Part shown: positions 11,101 through 20,072 of the stretch, one piece after another
Position numbering within the stretch: position 1 is the first letter of the stretch
How the letters are laid out: each line of letters begins with the position of its first letter
Source: Symsagittifera roscoffensis
Lineage: Eukaryota; Xenacoelomorpha; Acoela; Convolutidae
DNA: 64,000 bases
Reading direction: 5' to 3'
Assembly: GCF_963678635.1 (NCBI RefSeq)
Contig: NC_087069.1
Location: 41,780,831 to 41,844,830, forward strand
Program-made: the position numbers and the translations under genes
The notes under the pieces: model-generated
What the model saw: only the letters and a program-made list of their open reading frames with translations
What the model was told of the DNA's origin: nothing
The model's database searches: none

Positions 11101-14100
11101 ATCTGGCACTATTACTCTTGACCCATGGGGAATTGGTGTCGTTTCATCGATTGATGGAATATGGAGAGCCTCTGTCTATGGGGAGAGTCCATTCGAGCAT
11201 TGAAACCTACTCCTACAAGTGTGCCGCAGGGTTGAAGACGTTGTTAGTACAATACCTCATGATGCAGAATCGGCACATGACAGGTGAAGATGAGAATCCG
11301 ACCTCGAAAGAAGAATGGAAGAAGATGAATAGGGGGATGCCTCTGTTGACGGACCTATGCCTGGCAATGAGGTCGGACCCTATGGGGATAGTCCGGGGTC
11401 TAGAGGAGGTGGTGACCTGCATTTATGGTCCAGCAGTGATGTACGCATTCCCAGATCCCCTGGTGACGACGTATAGTCACTCTGTGACGCACTTGAGTCT
11501 TATCAGCATACTGGATGGGACGGCGCTCAATTGGTGTCAGCAGGAGGTGCTCAGAGCGCGAATGAGCAACACGGTACTCTTTGGAAAAGTGAAAGATGCC
11601 GAGCTGATAGTGTACAACTTCAGGGGGCAAATGCAATGTAGAATGGGAGGCAAGCGAGAGGGCCCCATCGAAACGTATCCCAAGTTCTGGAACTTGAACC
11701 CATTGACGGCAGACGGACGAGAGATCTTGAGGATTCCTGCTTGGGAGGAATGCTTTGCGCTGGTCAAGAGGGAGCTGGAGGCCATAATGGAGAAAGAGAT
11801 CCTCCCAGCCACCATGCCTGAGTACCCGATAGTCAGGAGGATGACCTTGGGAATGAACAGCCCCTTGGTAATTCCCTCCATAATGGCGAGGATGACGACG
11901 GAGGAAATGCAGAAGTATTTCACTGATGGCTGGGACCCCCTGTTCATCGGCTACACAGCGGCGGTCTACTTCCATACTAGCGAGGCGAAGGTAAATTCGT
12001 GGACGACGCAAGCGAAAAAGATGAGAGGTTCGCAGCCCCCCGGATATGAGGTGCGAAAGGTCTTGAGAGCTCTTGAGCAGGAGGGACTTGAGAACATGCT
12101 ACCCATATGGGATGATGGCAGGATGATCATGATGGAGGGGCACGTCGCATTGGTGGACGACATGAAATTTGCAACGAGAAAGTACAGGGCACCCTATGGC
12201 TTAGAACAGGTGGAAATGAGACAGGAGGGAAAAGAACTAGATGCAGCAGGTCAACTGCACGTAGCCCTGACGGAGTACAAGAAATTGGACCCTACGACAC
12301 CATCACCACTGTCAGTGGACACGCCTGGAGACAAGAGGAGTGGACCCGTTGAGGACCGGTTTAAAAGAATTCTCGAGAGAAGGAGACATGAGTCAGAAGA
12401 AGAGAGTATGGATGAAACTCTCAGTGAAGCCGGTGAAGACATGGAAGTGGGGAATACGCCTGAACCAGGGCCATCAGGGGAGGAGCTCACCACTCAAGAG
12501 CTGTTGAAAGACTTGAACGAGGAGAATTGGGCAGATACTGCCACCCCACCTCTGAATCCGTCCCCCCGGAAGAATCTGGAATTGCCATTGGCAAATGAGA
12601 CCTTCAATATGGGGATGATACTCTTGAGCTCGGAGGAAAGGGAAAAGAACACTTTCGAAGGGAACAGGGACATGTTCCTGGGGTCCCTGAAGGACGATGC
12701 TTGGCAGGAGTTCTTGGAAGAATTCAATCAAGAAGTGGGCAGCGAGACGACGCTGGACAAATTCAAGGAGGAACTGTGGGACACAGTCGTAAGATTTGGA
12801 GAACCGCTTCTGATAGGAACGGGCCTGGATGAGAAGGCGAGAAAAGAGCCGCTGAGCAAGCTGGTAGAGCTGAGGAATTCACGATCGAAGACTAGAGAAG
12901 AAAAATGTGAGGACAGCTCTACTCTGAAACAAAAAACTGTAGATAAAATAGTTGATGATATAAAAAGGGATAAGATTGGGACTAGTAATATGATTAAAAG
13001 TACTAATATCCTTAAGGCTCGAGCAGGGGGGAGGCAAGAGTTGGAAGGATTGGGGGTAGACAGAGAGGTCGAATCAGTGATGATAGCCACAACACCCTCA
13101 AGCAGAGATGTGAAGACTCGCAAGAGGAAGAGAGAAGTGGAGGGATTGGGTAGTCCTTCAGTGGATGTTGTTTCGGAAGGAAACTTGAGAGAGACGGCGC
13201 CCATGGTTTTGGCTCGATGCAAGACGGCGGCATACAAGAGCAGCTCTGAGCTCAGAAGACCACTTGAAGTAGAGAGGGAAATAGAGGCTTCCACCAGTTC
13301 GACATCGGAGGAAGACTTCAAGCCTCAGAGGATAAACGTAAAGAGAGGTTCAACGAACGGACAGACATGGGAAGTGGATGTCGGCAAAGAATGGATCTCG
13401 AAGGCACACCAGGCCACGGGCAAGCAAGTGACGAGTGATCCATTGGAGAGGAACAAGACGAGGAACACCTCCCGGACGTGGTGGGTGGCGCTCGAGACAT
13501 TGAAGGAAATGGAGGACTGCTTGAAGAAGTTGGACAGTGGAGTAGCTCGCAAGCGACGCAATTGGGCCACCCAGCAAAAGGCCGAGGTTAATAAAATAGA
13601 AATGGCGAATCAGCTGAAGAGGTGCTGGCAGAACTTGTTGAAGGATCATTTTGAAGAGGCAATGAGGACATCCTCATCAGCACCACCATTAATGGCGAAT
13701 CCCTTCGTTAGAACTGCAGGACAATTAATGTTCACCTGGAGTCTGGTGGGAATAGAGTTGGAGACATTGACCTCGTATGACAGGCTGAAGTTGGGAAGCA
13801 AAAAGCTAGATGTGTATCAAGCATTGATGCAACACGTGGCCAGGGACAATTCAGGCTTGAGCCTGGCTAGGAGGAAGGATGCCACATGTTTCTTGAGATG
13901 GATAATGTCAATGATGTCTGATAGTACCATCTTGGCATGTCACCAGAGAGCAAGCGGAGGTAAAACCATGGAAAAAAGAGTCTCAACGATCATCTTGAAC
14001 GTGTATCAGAGTACAGGAATAGAAAAGGAAGATGGTTCCAGACTATCCCTAGAGAACCACAGGAAGCTAGACGAGGTACGGAGGTTTTATAATAAGAAGT

Positions 14101-16238
14101 TCGAAGAAGAGCATGATGTTCACCGTAACCTGGCCTCGTCAGAGCAGTACTCGAGACTCAGCGAGAAGGGGGAATACCAATACGTGTCGGGAGTGATGGG
14201 AATAGCCTACAATCCCTTCTTAGACTCAGAAACTGGAGGCGCTCACAGGAACCACGAGGTGGCGGAGCTACTGAAGTTTTGGACAGAAAGAATAATGGAA
14301 ATAGAAACGGTAGAGAAAGAGGGGCCGAGCCTGGGCCTAATTCTTGAGAAAACACCAGAGGTGGTAAGCATACCGCGTTCGAACAAGAGAGTTGAAGTGA
14401 ACATGGGCGATGGAAATGGCTTGTTAATCACGAACTTGGGAGTAGTATGGAAGCTATTAAGACCCTCCTGGTGTCCACATCCCCACGCGAGTCTGATCGA
14501 GGAAACCACCGAGCGAGTGAGGTTAGCACCAACGGAAGATGAAGATCTGGCAAAGTTTAGTGTGTTGCACAAGCTAATCTCACCTCAGACGCAGGAGTCA
14601 GGCGAAAAGACGAGCAAGCTCGGGTCAGCAAAGAAGATGGAGCCGGGTAGCTGTCTGGATTCGACGTGTGGGAACGGAGAGCACACCTGCGATGGACGGT
14701 CATGTGTCAGAATACTGTCCTTTCAAAAAGAAGACCTGGTCACTTGGTTTGAAGACATCACGGAAAGGGAGAAAAGTGAAGTGCAAATGGTAGCGGAGTG
14801 TTACGCGAGAACTACGGTGAACATAGCAACAGCTCTCGGATTCTTCCCGAGAATGTGTAGTCTGCAGTCACTGGAAAGACTAGAGTCTGAACACCATTTA
14901 GTGACGGCGTTGAGCGTAGAATCATGGCCTGGGGTGTTGCAGGTGACTCAAAAACACATCCGGAGCTGGAAGGTTGGTCTCGAGGCGGAAATGGGGTTTC
15001 CCATGAGCGAAGCTTATGGCCTGCCATTGAACGCAAAATCCTTGATAGGGTCAATGATGGCCAACTTGTGCGGAAGCCACTACCCACTGCACATAGCGAT
15101 GGTGGAAGCATCCAGCCAGAGAGTACTGGTGGACAAGGCCTTCTCAGTGCCCAAGTGCGTGAGGTTGGCTCGGATATCGCATCACTCGCACAAGTTGATG
15201 AGAAAAATCAGAGGGACAGTACCAAAAGAATTGAGAGATGACTTGAGTGAAATCTGGGGAGAAGGACTTTTGAAGTTGGAGAGTGAGAACACAAGCGATC
15301 ACGAGAGACAAAACGTGATCGGAAAACCTGTGGGAGGTGCTCCAAACATGGAAGATAATGACACGATGCATGAGAAAATGATAGAGCTTGAGCCTCTCTT
15401 GGAAGCCTCGGGGGAGCGTAACCTCAGGAGCATTGAGATCACCCATGGAGAATGCCCATGCCACTGTTTGGCACAAACGGTGTGGTATCCAGATCACAAG
15501 AACCTTTGCCTGGTGTGGGATATGGAAGAAATTCGGTCGATCGGACTACCGGATCACCGGCAGAAGGTGACGCTCTTAGTAGTGAGTACGATGTTGGCTC
15601 TGAGATGGATAGAAGAGAATATAACGAAGTATCGGGAAGCGACGACGCCAACAGCGGAGTCGATATACGCGATAGATTACAGCAGGAGACTCGAGTTGTT
15701 TGAGACTGCGGTGAAAGGATTCGCCATACCAAAGGAAGTCAGACACGTATGGAGCCGTTTGAGGTACTTTCCATGGTTTCGGGCGACGCTGACGTCTTGG
15801 TTGTACATGACAACGAAAAATCACATGAGAAAGCATCAAAAGGAGTATCGACAGTTCCAGGCCGAGATTGGGCCGGAAGCTTTCAAGAGACCCCTATTAA
15901 CCCATCGAAATGCGATCACGACAGGATGGAAGAGAGTGGGTAAAATGTCTAGAGACAATACCAAAGCGAGGAAATCGATACTAGAGGAGGACCTGGCGAA
16001 GAACGTGAGCTTGAGCCTGCACAACTCCTTTTGTTTGAACCGGGAATCTAGGGTGAAGGCACTACCCAACCAGGCAAAGAGGTTGCAGGATCAAAGAGAA
16101 TGGATGCGATCCTATGAACAGCTGAAGGCTTGGGAGGAAATCGTGATTAGCTCCGATGATGAAGAAGAACTGTTGAGACAGTTTGCCGTATCTAGTACTT
16201 CAGGGTGTGGCACCTCCAAGGCGAAGAGTGTGAAATGA
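8064..16238 (+). CDS. Giant ORF3 of A: SGNH hydrolase, second SGNH-like domain, long unknown tail
   Basis: Native sequence in this frame begins near 8165 (EGLEVWIP); the first 100 bases overlap the upstream frame. SGNH domain 1 (about 8575-9110) has GDSL (8595-8606), FAGAATP, GTND (8742-8753) and DGIH (9030-9041): the catalytic Ser, Gly, Asn and Asp-His of SGNH esterases/lipases. A second related domain (about 9835-10560) has GSD (9873-9881), GMND (10023-10034) and GDDH (10482-10493). A hydrophobic stretch lies near 10975-11050, an acidic linker near 12370-12560, and a C-x4-C-x6-C-x4-C cluster at 14650-14706. The end is acidic (SSDDEEE). I see no signal peptide and no clear envelope features. 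The frame is open for about 2,690 codons although pol of the same copy is broken. Confidence 0.85.
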   Translation: MMHRREPDQRSEWLPARGQSHAWRWMKPPGQEDREHMSEGLEVWIPNDATPSLRSLETQPVRPLMDVVLPGYTPTSTSSDSQVSGGSSRLKELGEKLRQKSRESSARPELPPTWREQPVRSVVISNYKKNTEKRYHRHNRLDWSAEQKARRDCFHDAAWVEYLAPPRVPEGAVHLIVGDSLVRVLTRIQSHWQTGILSFAGAATPQMLATLDMLGMTKVYTVTLMIGTNDVSRGEARKITRLHDKMSCLLEELRIQMDPILLTVCTVPYNMMFDQHALEMNEKVPNLNKVIRDIHRKSVLPVRLLDVAERMEKKGFPEDTSNDGIHFDRPRGAEWLNDVFQEHINTLEADLLETAQFTLGPPPNPPFLDSRALSGRLGTRVDTRDSSRSNQTRLQSVTPMESEEVTSSTPPGSAISSVVVAENKREKRSRETARLRYPEKVKELDLEGLECRRELAETLGIERVSHEDLNRHHCVDWLKAHEAHFSRTKLMKSTDLTGIPTKAIMGPINYRPLKLLGSPGLIVEPPKHRTSIARIRLATPAQLKVVDKLLNPGGMELPDAAYEGSKLAEDPRYGKPCGSIQLAKTLAVYDRADPAAARVVIVAGSDFEGTSPKLFWPETLIYYLPGAELNQMLTLVVAIKSEMPCEPELLLFAGMNDHLHAMGLLEQLKGNEIPTSRKIWEAIQALFAVMNEVQENVISRFGSKTKVVFTTSPGYANMPPALQFVYAVLILIAEGNEWRILMAAPNRELEPSNLRLRKSELAAAWADISHALRGFYGLADILIVLDEVLLLEISNFARQLKFSPVIGDDHPAISQLTASLWFRSMDVKITNSTSKSRGPSYERRNVAETEKQLESMKYRLTQENGWWPFLTPRLDNATNKTREEAPPLVKQVWSFLEKQLELAEVRDMTVARFVSAANEVTIGGFWREHAKGELRTRRDHEILKFLSPCWEKEFMAGMFGTTATIFVAFVQEILGMPISLLLALYLVYPRYLFNMGPAYMFSRGVETLRVDGYLALLLLTHGELVSFHRLMEYGEPLSMGRVHSSIETYSYKCAAGLKTLLVQYLMMQNRHMTGEDENPTSKEEWKKMNRGMPLLTDLCLAMRSDPMGIVRGLEEVVTCIYGPAVMYAFPDPLVTTYSHSVTHLSLISILDGTALNWCQQEVLRARMSNTVLFGKVKDAELIVYNFRGQMQCRMGGKREGPIETYPKFWNLNPLTADGREILRIPAWEECFALVKRELEAIMEKEILPATMPEYPIVRRMTLGMNSPLVIPSIMARMTTEEMQKYFTDGWDPLFIGYTAAVYFHTSEAKVNSWTTQAKKMRGSQPPGYEVRKVLRALEQEGLENMLPIWDDGRMIMMEGHVALVDDMKFATRKYRAPYGLEQVEMRQEGKELDAAGQLHVALTEYKKLDPTTPSPLSVDTPGDKRSGPVEDRFKRILERRRHESEEESMDETLSEAGEDMEVGNTPEPGPSGEELTTQELLKDLNEENWADTATPPLNPSPRKNLELPLANETFNMGMILLSSEEREKNTFEGNRDMFLGSLKDDAWQEFLEEFNQEVGSETTLDKFKEELWDTVVRFGEPLLIGTGLDEKARKEPLSKLVELRNSRSKTREEKCEDSSTLKQKTVDKIVDDIKRDKIGTSNMIKSTNILKARAGGRQELEGLGVDREVESVMIATTPSSRDVKTRKRKREVEGLGSPSVDVVSEGNLRETAPMVLARCKTAAYKSSSELRRPLEVEREIEASTSSTSEEDFKPQRINVKRGSTNGQTWEVDVGKEWISKAHQATGKQVTSDPLERNKTRNTSRTWWVALETLKEMEDCLKKLDSGVARKRRNWATQQKAEVNKIEMANQLKRCWQNLLKDHFEEAMRTSSSAPPLMANPFVRTAGQLMFTWSLVGIELETLTSYDRLKLGSKKLDVYQALMQHVARDNSGLSLARRKDATCFLRWIMSMMSDSTILACHQRASGGKTMEKRVSTIILNVYQSTGIEKEDGSRLSLENHRKLDEVRRFYNKKFEEEHDVHRNLASSEQYSRLSEKGEYQYVSGVMGIAYNPFLDSETGGAHRNHEVAELLKFWTERIMEIETVEKEGPSLGLILEKTPEVVSIPRSNKRVEVNMGDGNGLLITNLGVVWKLLRPSWCPHPHASLIEETTERVRLAPTEDEDLAKFSVLHKLISPQTQESGEKTSKLGSAKKMEPGSCLDSTCGNGEHTCDGRSCVRILSFQKEDLVTWFEDITEREKSEVQMVAECYARTTVNIATALGFFPRMCSLQSLERLESEHHLVTALSVESWPGVLQVTQKHIRSWKVGLEAEMGFPMSEAYGLPLNAKSLIGSMMANLCGSHYPLHIAMVEASSQRVLVDKAFSVPKCVRLARISHHSHKLMRKIRGTVPKELRDDLSEIWGEGLLKLESENTSDHERQNVIGKPVGGAPNMEDNDTMHEKMIELEPLLEASGERNLRSIEITHGECPCHCLAQTVWYPDHKNLCLVWDMEEIRSIGLPDHRQKVTLLVVSTMLALRWIEENITKYREATTPTAESIYAIDYSRRLELFETAVKGFAIPKEVRHVWSRLRYFPWFRATLTSWLYMTTKNHMRKHQKEYRQFQAEIGPEAFKRPLLTHRNAITTGWKRVGKMSRDNTKARKSILEEDLAKNVSLSLHNSFCLNRESRVKALPNQAKRLQDQREWMRSYEQLKAWEEIVISSDDEEELLRQFAVSSTSGCGTSKAKSVK

Positions 16239-16267
16239 GCGGATGGTTCGAATGGATCTTGAGTCTT

Positions 16268-16283
16268 GAGAGGGAAAAGGGGC
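16268..16283 (+). other. Polypurine tract of A
   Basis: The run GAGAGGGAAAAGGGGC sits 30-45 bases after the ORF3 stop and just before the predicted LTR start. B has the same feature in the same position (GAGAGGGAGGGGGC on its sense strand). Such tracts prime plus-strand DNA synthesis. Confidence 0.7.
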
Positions 16284-16288
16284 TTGAG

Positions 16289-17574
16289 TGTGGATCCGGG
16301 TGAAACCTGGGTTCACAAAAAAGAAATTTTAACGAAACAGATATTGTTATTAATATGCTATATCTATTATATAAATCAAAATGCTGCATGACAATTTCCT
16401 AACTGAGTGGGACAAAAGAAATTTTAAATAATTGGCTTGAAAAAGGAGAATTCAAGGGTGCAGGTGTGTGCAGATTTTGATTGCTGTTTAGCGATAGTGT
16501 GAAAATTTTATATGGCTGTTAATTTTGGGGTGTAGATAAGCTTAAGTCTGCTGCAAACTTCTGTAAATGACCACTGGCACTGTACCTTGAGCAACACTCA
16601 GTTTTCTGGGACTCACTGCCAGACGACAGCACGCGATGAGGACATCGATCTTGAGTCCGGGGAGTATGTGCCAGTCGATCATATTTGGAAGTTTGACCTT
16701 GAGAAAAGCAAGAGCACTTAATTTTGGGGTGAAATTTAATTTTTCAAAAATTCGAATGGAGCCTGTCATGCACGATTTTCTCGCAATAACTGAAAACCGA
16801 AAAAGAGAAGTCAGAACAATCGAGTGACAATCGCGGGAAAGTTGCAAGATAAATCAGTAGGAAATTGCTATTCGTAATTTCCGTCACAGTAATAATCTAG
16901 AGTAGAGCTGTCCCATTCGAAACAGAAAGAAGCGTATTCCCACGAACTGGATTATTGTGACTTGACTGGAGTATTATTCTAAACTGGACTAGAGTGAACC
17001 TTCGGTGGAAAGGTGGACAGCTTGAGTGTCCCAATGGTTCACGAGAAACTATAGTCTAGAGTACAAACTTGTTCTTGTTGTTAAAACTGACAAACATTAA
17101 ACTCATTTTAGTTAGATTATTTGATTCTCGAGTTGATTACCGACTTGATTACTCCCATTTCTTGAGCGTGCTACAATGTGAGTACTAATTTTAACTTCTA
17201 GAGTGTGTTTTATAATTGTTATGTTGAGGTAAGGCGAGTTTTAGGTTGATCCATCTGAAATGGATCAAAGTTCCACTGTCTAATAAAAAGTAACTTAACG
17301 GATTTTTCCAACCCGGTTTTTAACGGCGTTCATGTATTTTGGGTATCTAGAGACCTAAGTATGAGGAAGTTCTTAATTCTAGATGGGGGGGATATTTTAG
17401 TAGTAGCCTTTAAGCCGTAACGGGTCGTAGTCTCATGTCACAAACGAACCGAATTGGCTCCGACTGATTTGAAGTAGAAAAACACAAGAGATAGTGTCCC
17501 TGACTCTTGAGCCAATAGTTATAGGGCCTATTTTTCTTAAGCCTCATGTGTGACTGCAGTAGACGAATGTTACA
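16289..17574 (+). repeat. 3' LTR of element A
   Basis: The right end is fixed by the shared terminus GAATGTTACA at 17565-17574. The left end is inferred from the polypurine tract and a TGTG start; the length of about 1,286 bases agrees with about 1,280 in B. The LTR contains a possible TATA box (16368-16376), the decamer GTCCGGGGAG (16655), a 7-bp hairpin (17248-17266) and an AATAAA poly(A) signal (17282-17287), so R and U5 occupy roughly the last 300 bases. CTTGAG, CTCGAG and CTAGAG sites are scattered through it. Only one LTR of A is in the window. Confidence 0.75.
17248..17266 (+). promoter_or_regulatory. LTR hairpin upstream of poly(A) signal (A)
   Basis: GATCCAT and ATGGATC form a 7-bp stem with loop CTGAA, 15 bases before AATAAA (17282-17287). 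The same stem occurs in both LTRs of B (23059-23077 and the 44970 region). In C it is AATCCAT/ATGGATT (45714-45732), where the outer G-C pair is replaced by A-T, so pairing is kept. Confidence 0.65.
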
Positions 17575-18025
17575 TATTTTTTGGCCAACAGTCAAACTAC
17601 TTTTCATCAGTTTTGGTTTACATGCAAAAATAAACACATAGCTGGGTCTCGGATCCCCAGACCACGTAATTACTATTAAAAACACGGCTCGCAAAATTCT
17701 TATTAACCATGTTTTTAGAGACAGTTTTATACTAATTCCGCTGGAGATGGATTGACTTTTTCCTCTTTCCAACTACTCCTGCTCTGAATTAGTAATGAAA
17801 TCGAAGTTAATTCAACTATTCAGGGCATCGCTGTCTTTTTGTGGTTAAAATGGCCGTTTCTACATTTCTGAGAATTATTCCAGTCCCAATCAAAAATTTG
17901 AAAATTTAAAATTCTGGAATGTTCCTACCCTCTTTTTCTTGATGATTTCGAAGCTAACGTCGCTAATGCCTATTTTCGTTCTCGTCGGAGGGTTCGACTG
18001 TGCCAATCCAGGGTGAATGGCACTG
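17575..18025 (-). repeat. Truncated LTR of the C family
   Basis: The reverse complement matches the LTR of element C in two blocks. One is the start, with GTGCCATT, AGGGTAGGAA, TCTCAGAAAT and CGGCCATTTT. The other is the stretch from GAAAGAGGAAAA to GTTTGACTG. About 280 bases present in C, including its TATA region, are absent between them. The copy stops at 17575 where element A ends, so its missing 3' part probably lies beyond the left end of A. Confidence 0.75.
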
Positions 18026-18047
18026 TTGTATTAGAAGACCGTAAGTT

Positions 18048-18616
18048 TGTAACAGTCGCCTACTTAAGTCACATATGAGGCTAAAAGAAATAGGCCCTAT
18101 AACCATTGGCTCAAGAGTCAGGGACACTATCTCTTGTGTTTTTCTACCTCATGCGTTCGGAGCCAATTCAGTTCACTTGCGACATGAGACTACAAACCGT
18201 GTTACAGCTTGAAGGCTACTACCAAAATACCCCGCACTCTAGAGATAAGAACGCCCCCATGCTCAGGTCTAGAAATACCTAAAACACGCGAACGCCGTTA
18301 AAAACAGAGCCGGAACCTTAAGTATACCGTTAGTTTTTATTGGACAGTGGACCTTTGATCCATTTCAGATGGATCAACCTAAAAACTCTTCATAACGCAA
18401 CATAATCACATAAAACACACTCAGGGAATTTGAATTGGGTACACACATACCGACACGACCTCTAGAATTGAATAACTAAATTGTAAAGGAACTCTAGAAT
18501 TGATTTAGGGTAACTAAGTCTATCTCAAGAAGTGTAAAATGAATAAGTTTGAACTCAAGAATGAGTTTTTCTGTCTGGACCATCGGGCAGCTTAAGCTGT
18601 CCACCTTTCCACTCAA
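18048..18616 (-). repeat. Old A/B-family LTR, first part
   Basis: On the minus strand this ends with the family terminus TGTTACA (plus-strand TGTAACAG at 18048). It follows the A and B LTRs through the poly(A) signal (TTTATT on plus) and the GATCCAT hairpin to the block CTGTCCACCTTTCCA. It is interrupted after 18616 by the non-LTR element and resumes at 22607. It is more diverged than the B LTRs, so it is an older insertion. Confidence 0.85.
18605..18616. repeat. Target-site duplication, left copy
   Basis: CTTTCCACTCAA is repeated exactly at 22595-22606. The two copies flank the non-LTR element and split one LTR whose sequence continues across them. Confidence 0.85.
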
Positions 18617-18897
18617 AAAAACTAAATTACAAAAGGGGCCCTTCCGTTTAGTTACGGTAAGTGCACAAGCTGGATAGGGCCATACCAGCGATATAAAAAT
18701 GCATATATATCAGCAATGAAGGCATAAATCAGCATTAAATGCATCGTCGTAATTTTTAATTTATCTTAGCCGTCCTTCCTCTACAATAGCGCTTATGGAG
18801 TTGTCGATAAATTGAACTTTGCGTAGCGATCTGCACCCCCTTATACAAAGTATAGAGCTCCTCAGGAGCGCGAAGCTTTTTTTAGTTCTTATGTAGT

Positions 18898-19479
18898 TTA
18901 TAGATTCTGGATAGTTTTCTTGTCTCTTTTTTTTTCACTTAGTTTTTCGGCCAATCGCTGCATCGTCCGCGTGGCTGTTGGAGCAGCGCCACCGGTGCAT
19001 CCAAAAATTAGCGGGCAGAAGCTACTCTGCTCTACGTTAAAAATTCTTTGCTGATATTTGGAGTTCTTCAGCGTTTCGTGGTATTTGTATGCATCTTTAT
19101 GCAGTTTTTGCGAAGTTTTGGCATGGGGGTTGAAAATTATCACCTCAAAGAAAGCGCGGCTGAATTGTGAACCCCAGAGTCCGTTTGCCTTAATGTCAAG
19201 TCGTGCCTTATATTCAGTTGTAGTTGAATTGTTGACAAAGCTTTCGCCTTGCAACGGCTGAAGTTTCGGCTCAATCTCGACGGCATGGCAAACCTCGTTC
19301 ATGAGGTTGGCGAATGTGTCTCTAATTTCATTGTGTCTTATGCGTCTGTAACCACCCTTTGCACAGTGAAGCGCATGTGTCAAGTTAAAATCAGCACCAC
19401 ATGCACATGTGAGTGGGGTTTTGGTTGGTTCCCATCCGTATCTTAAGTAAATACCATCTCTGAACTCTGATTTATTCAA
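18898..19479 (-). pseudogene. Non-LTR element C-terminal tail: CCHC knuckle and restriction-like endonuclease
   Basis: The 193-residue frame shows CACGADFNLTHALHC (a CCHC-like motif), then GGYRRIRHNEIRD, then ARLDIKANGLWG and AFFEVIIFNPHAKT. The CCHC, RHN and D...(E/D)V order matches the tail of RLE-type non-LTR elements, in which the endonuclease nicks the target. The initial residues are coding in the intact family but the upstream frame (19480-19620) is shifted. The copy is probably inactive. Confidence 0.75.
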
Positions 19480-19620
19480 GTTGAAGTTGTATCTGCTCAG
19501 TGGTAGAGCATTGAGCCAGTTAGAGGCTCCCTTATCAGAGGCCAGGTCGATTGCGTATTTATCTGTTTCATTTAAGGAGTTAATGAGGTTTGTTTTTTTT
19601 TCGATTCGTTCTATCTGTTT

Positions 19621-20070
19621 TCAATTTTTTGATTTCGTACATATTTTTTCTTGCTGTGTTACTGCTGTAATACGATCTTGAGATTCCAGTACTAGTGATG
19701 TTTCCTTAGACCATTCTAGGTAGCTTTCATGATCGGATGGCAGCTTGATGTTGTTAAGTCCACCCATTTTAAGGGTTAAGGAAGATATCTCACGGAACTG
19801 GGGGTTTAAAGTGTCTTTACCGACTAGGTTAGGTAATAATTGTTCTTTGATAAAATTTTCACATATTTCTAAGTTTTCCATAGTGTTAGGCGTTGTCCTG
19901 GCAAGAAATGAAAGCTTTTCTTGAACTCCTTTAGTATAGCAGGCATAAGCGTTTTGAGGGAAGGTTTTAGCGATTTTCGTTAGTTTTTTCAAAATTTTGT
20001 TTTGCTCATTCTGTTGAAATTCGAGGAACTTTTTACATTCAGATTCTGTTCCTATAACTGAACCAAGCAC
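19621..20070 (-). pseudogene. Non-LTR RT, thumb and post-RT region
   Basis: The 149-residue frame begins with VLGSVIGT and contains FLARTTPNTMENLE, LLPNLVGKD and LKMGGLNNIKLP. This pattern follows the catalytic core in a widespread invertebrate RT family. The preceding catalytic palm block is missing: sequence jumps from the finger region near 20130 to a residue string leading to TGARVLG with no FADD-type motif between. Confidence 0.7.
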
Positions 20071-20072
20071 TC

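Larger units (their letters stand above)
1..17574 (+). mobile_element. LTR retroelement A (Ty3/gypsy-type, 5' end outside window)
   Basis: The order seen is gag remnant, protease-RT-RNase H-integrase-macro-like pol, a 0.48-kb spacer, a giant third ORF, a polypurine tract and one LTR ending in GTTACA. This order is Ty3/gypsy-like (integrase after RNase H). The 5' LTR, leader and gag start lie before the window. A and B (22749-45164, opposite strand) are clearly the same family; C (45165 onward) is a diverged relative. The copy cannot be autonomous because gag is rearranged and pol has several frameshifts, yet ORF3 is open over 8 kb. On its right the element abuts a truncated C-family LTR, so A probably inserted into that older LTR. 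The insertion duplication cannot be checked because the left flank is missing. Confidence 0.9.

Noticed and set aside
7376-16238. ORF3 as a classical envelope glycoprotein
   Set aside because: No signal peptide, furin-type site, fusion peptide or C-terminal membrane anchor can be seen; one hydrophobic stretch near 10975-11050 is not enough.
17006-17574. A shorter A-family LTR starting at TGGAAAGGTGG
   Set aside because: The apparent boundary came from comparison with 18611, but similarity there ends because a non-LTR element inserted (duplication CTTTCCACTCAA) and resumes at 22607, so the LTR is longer.
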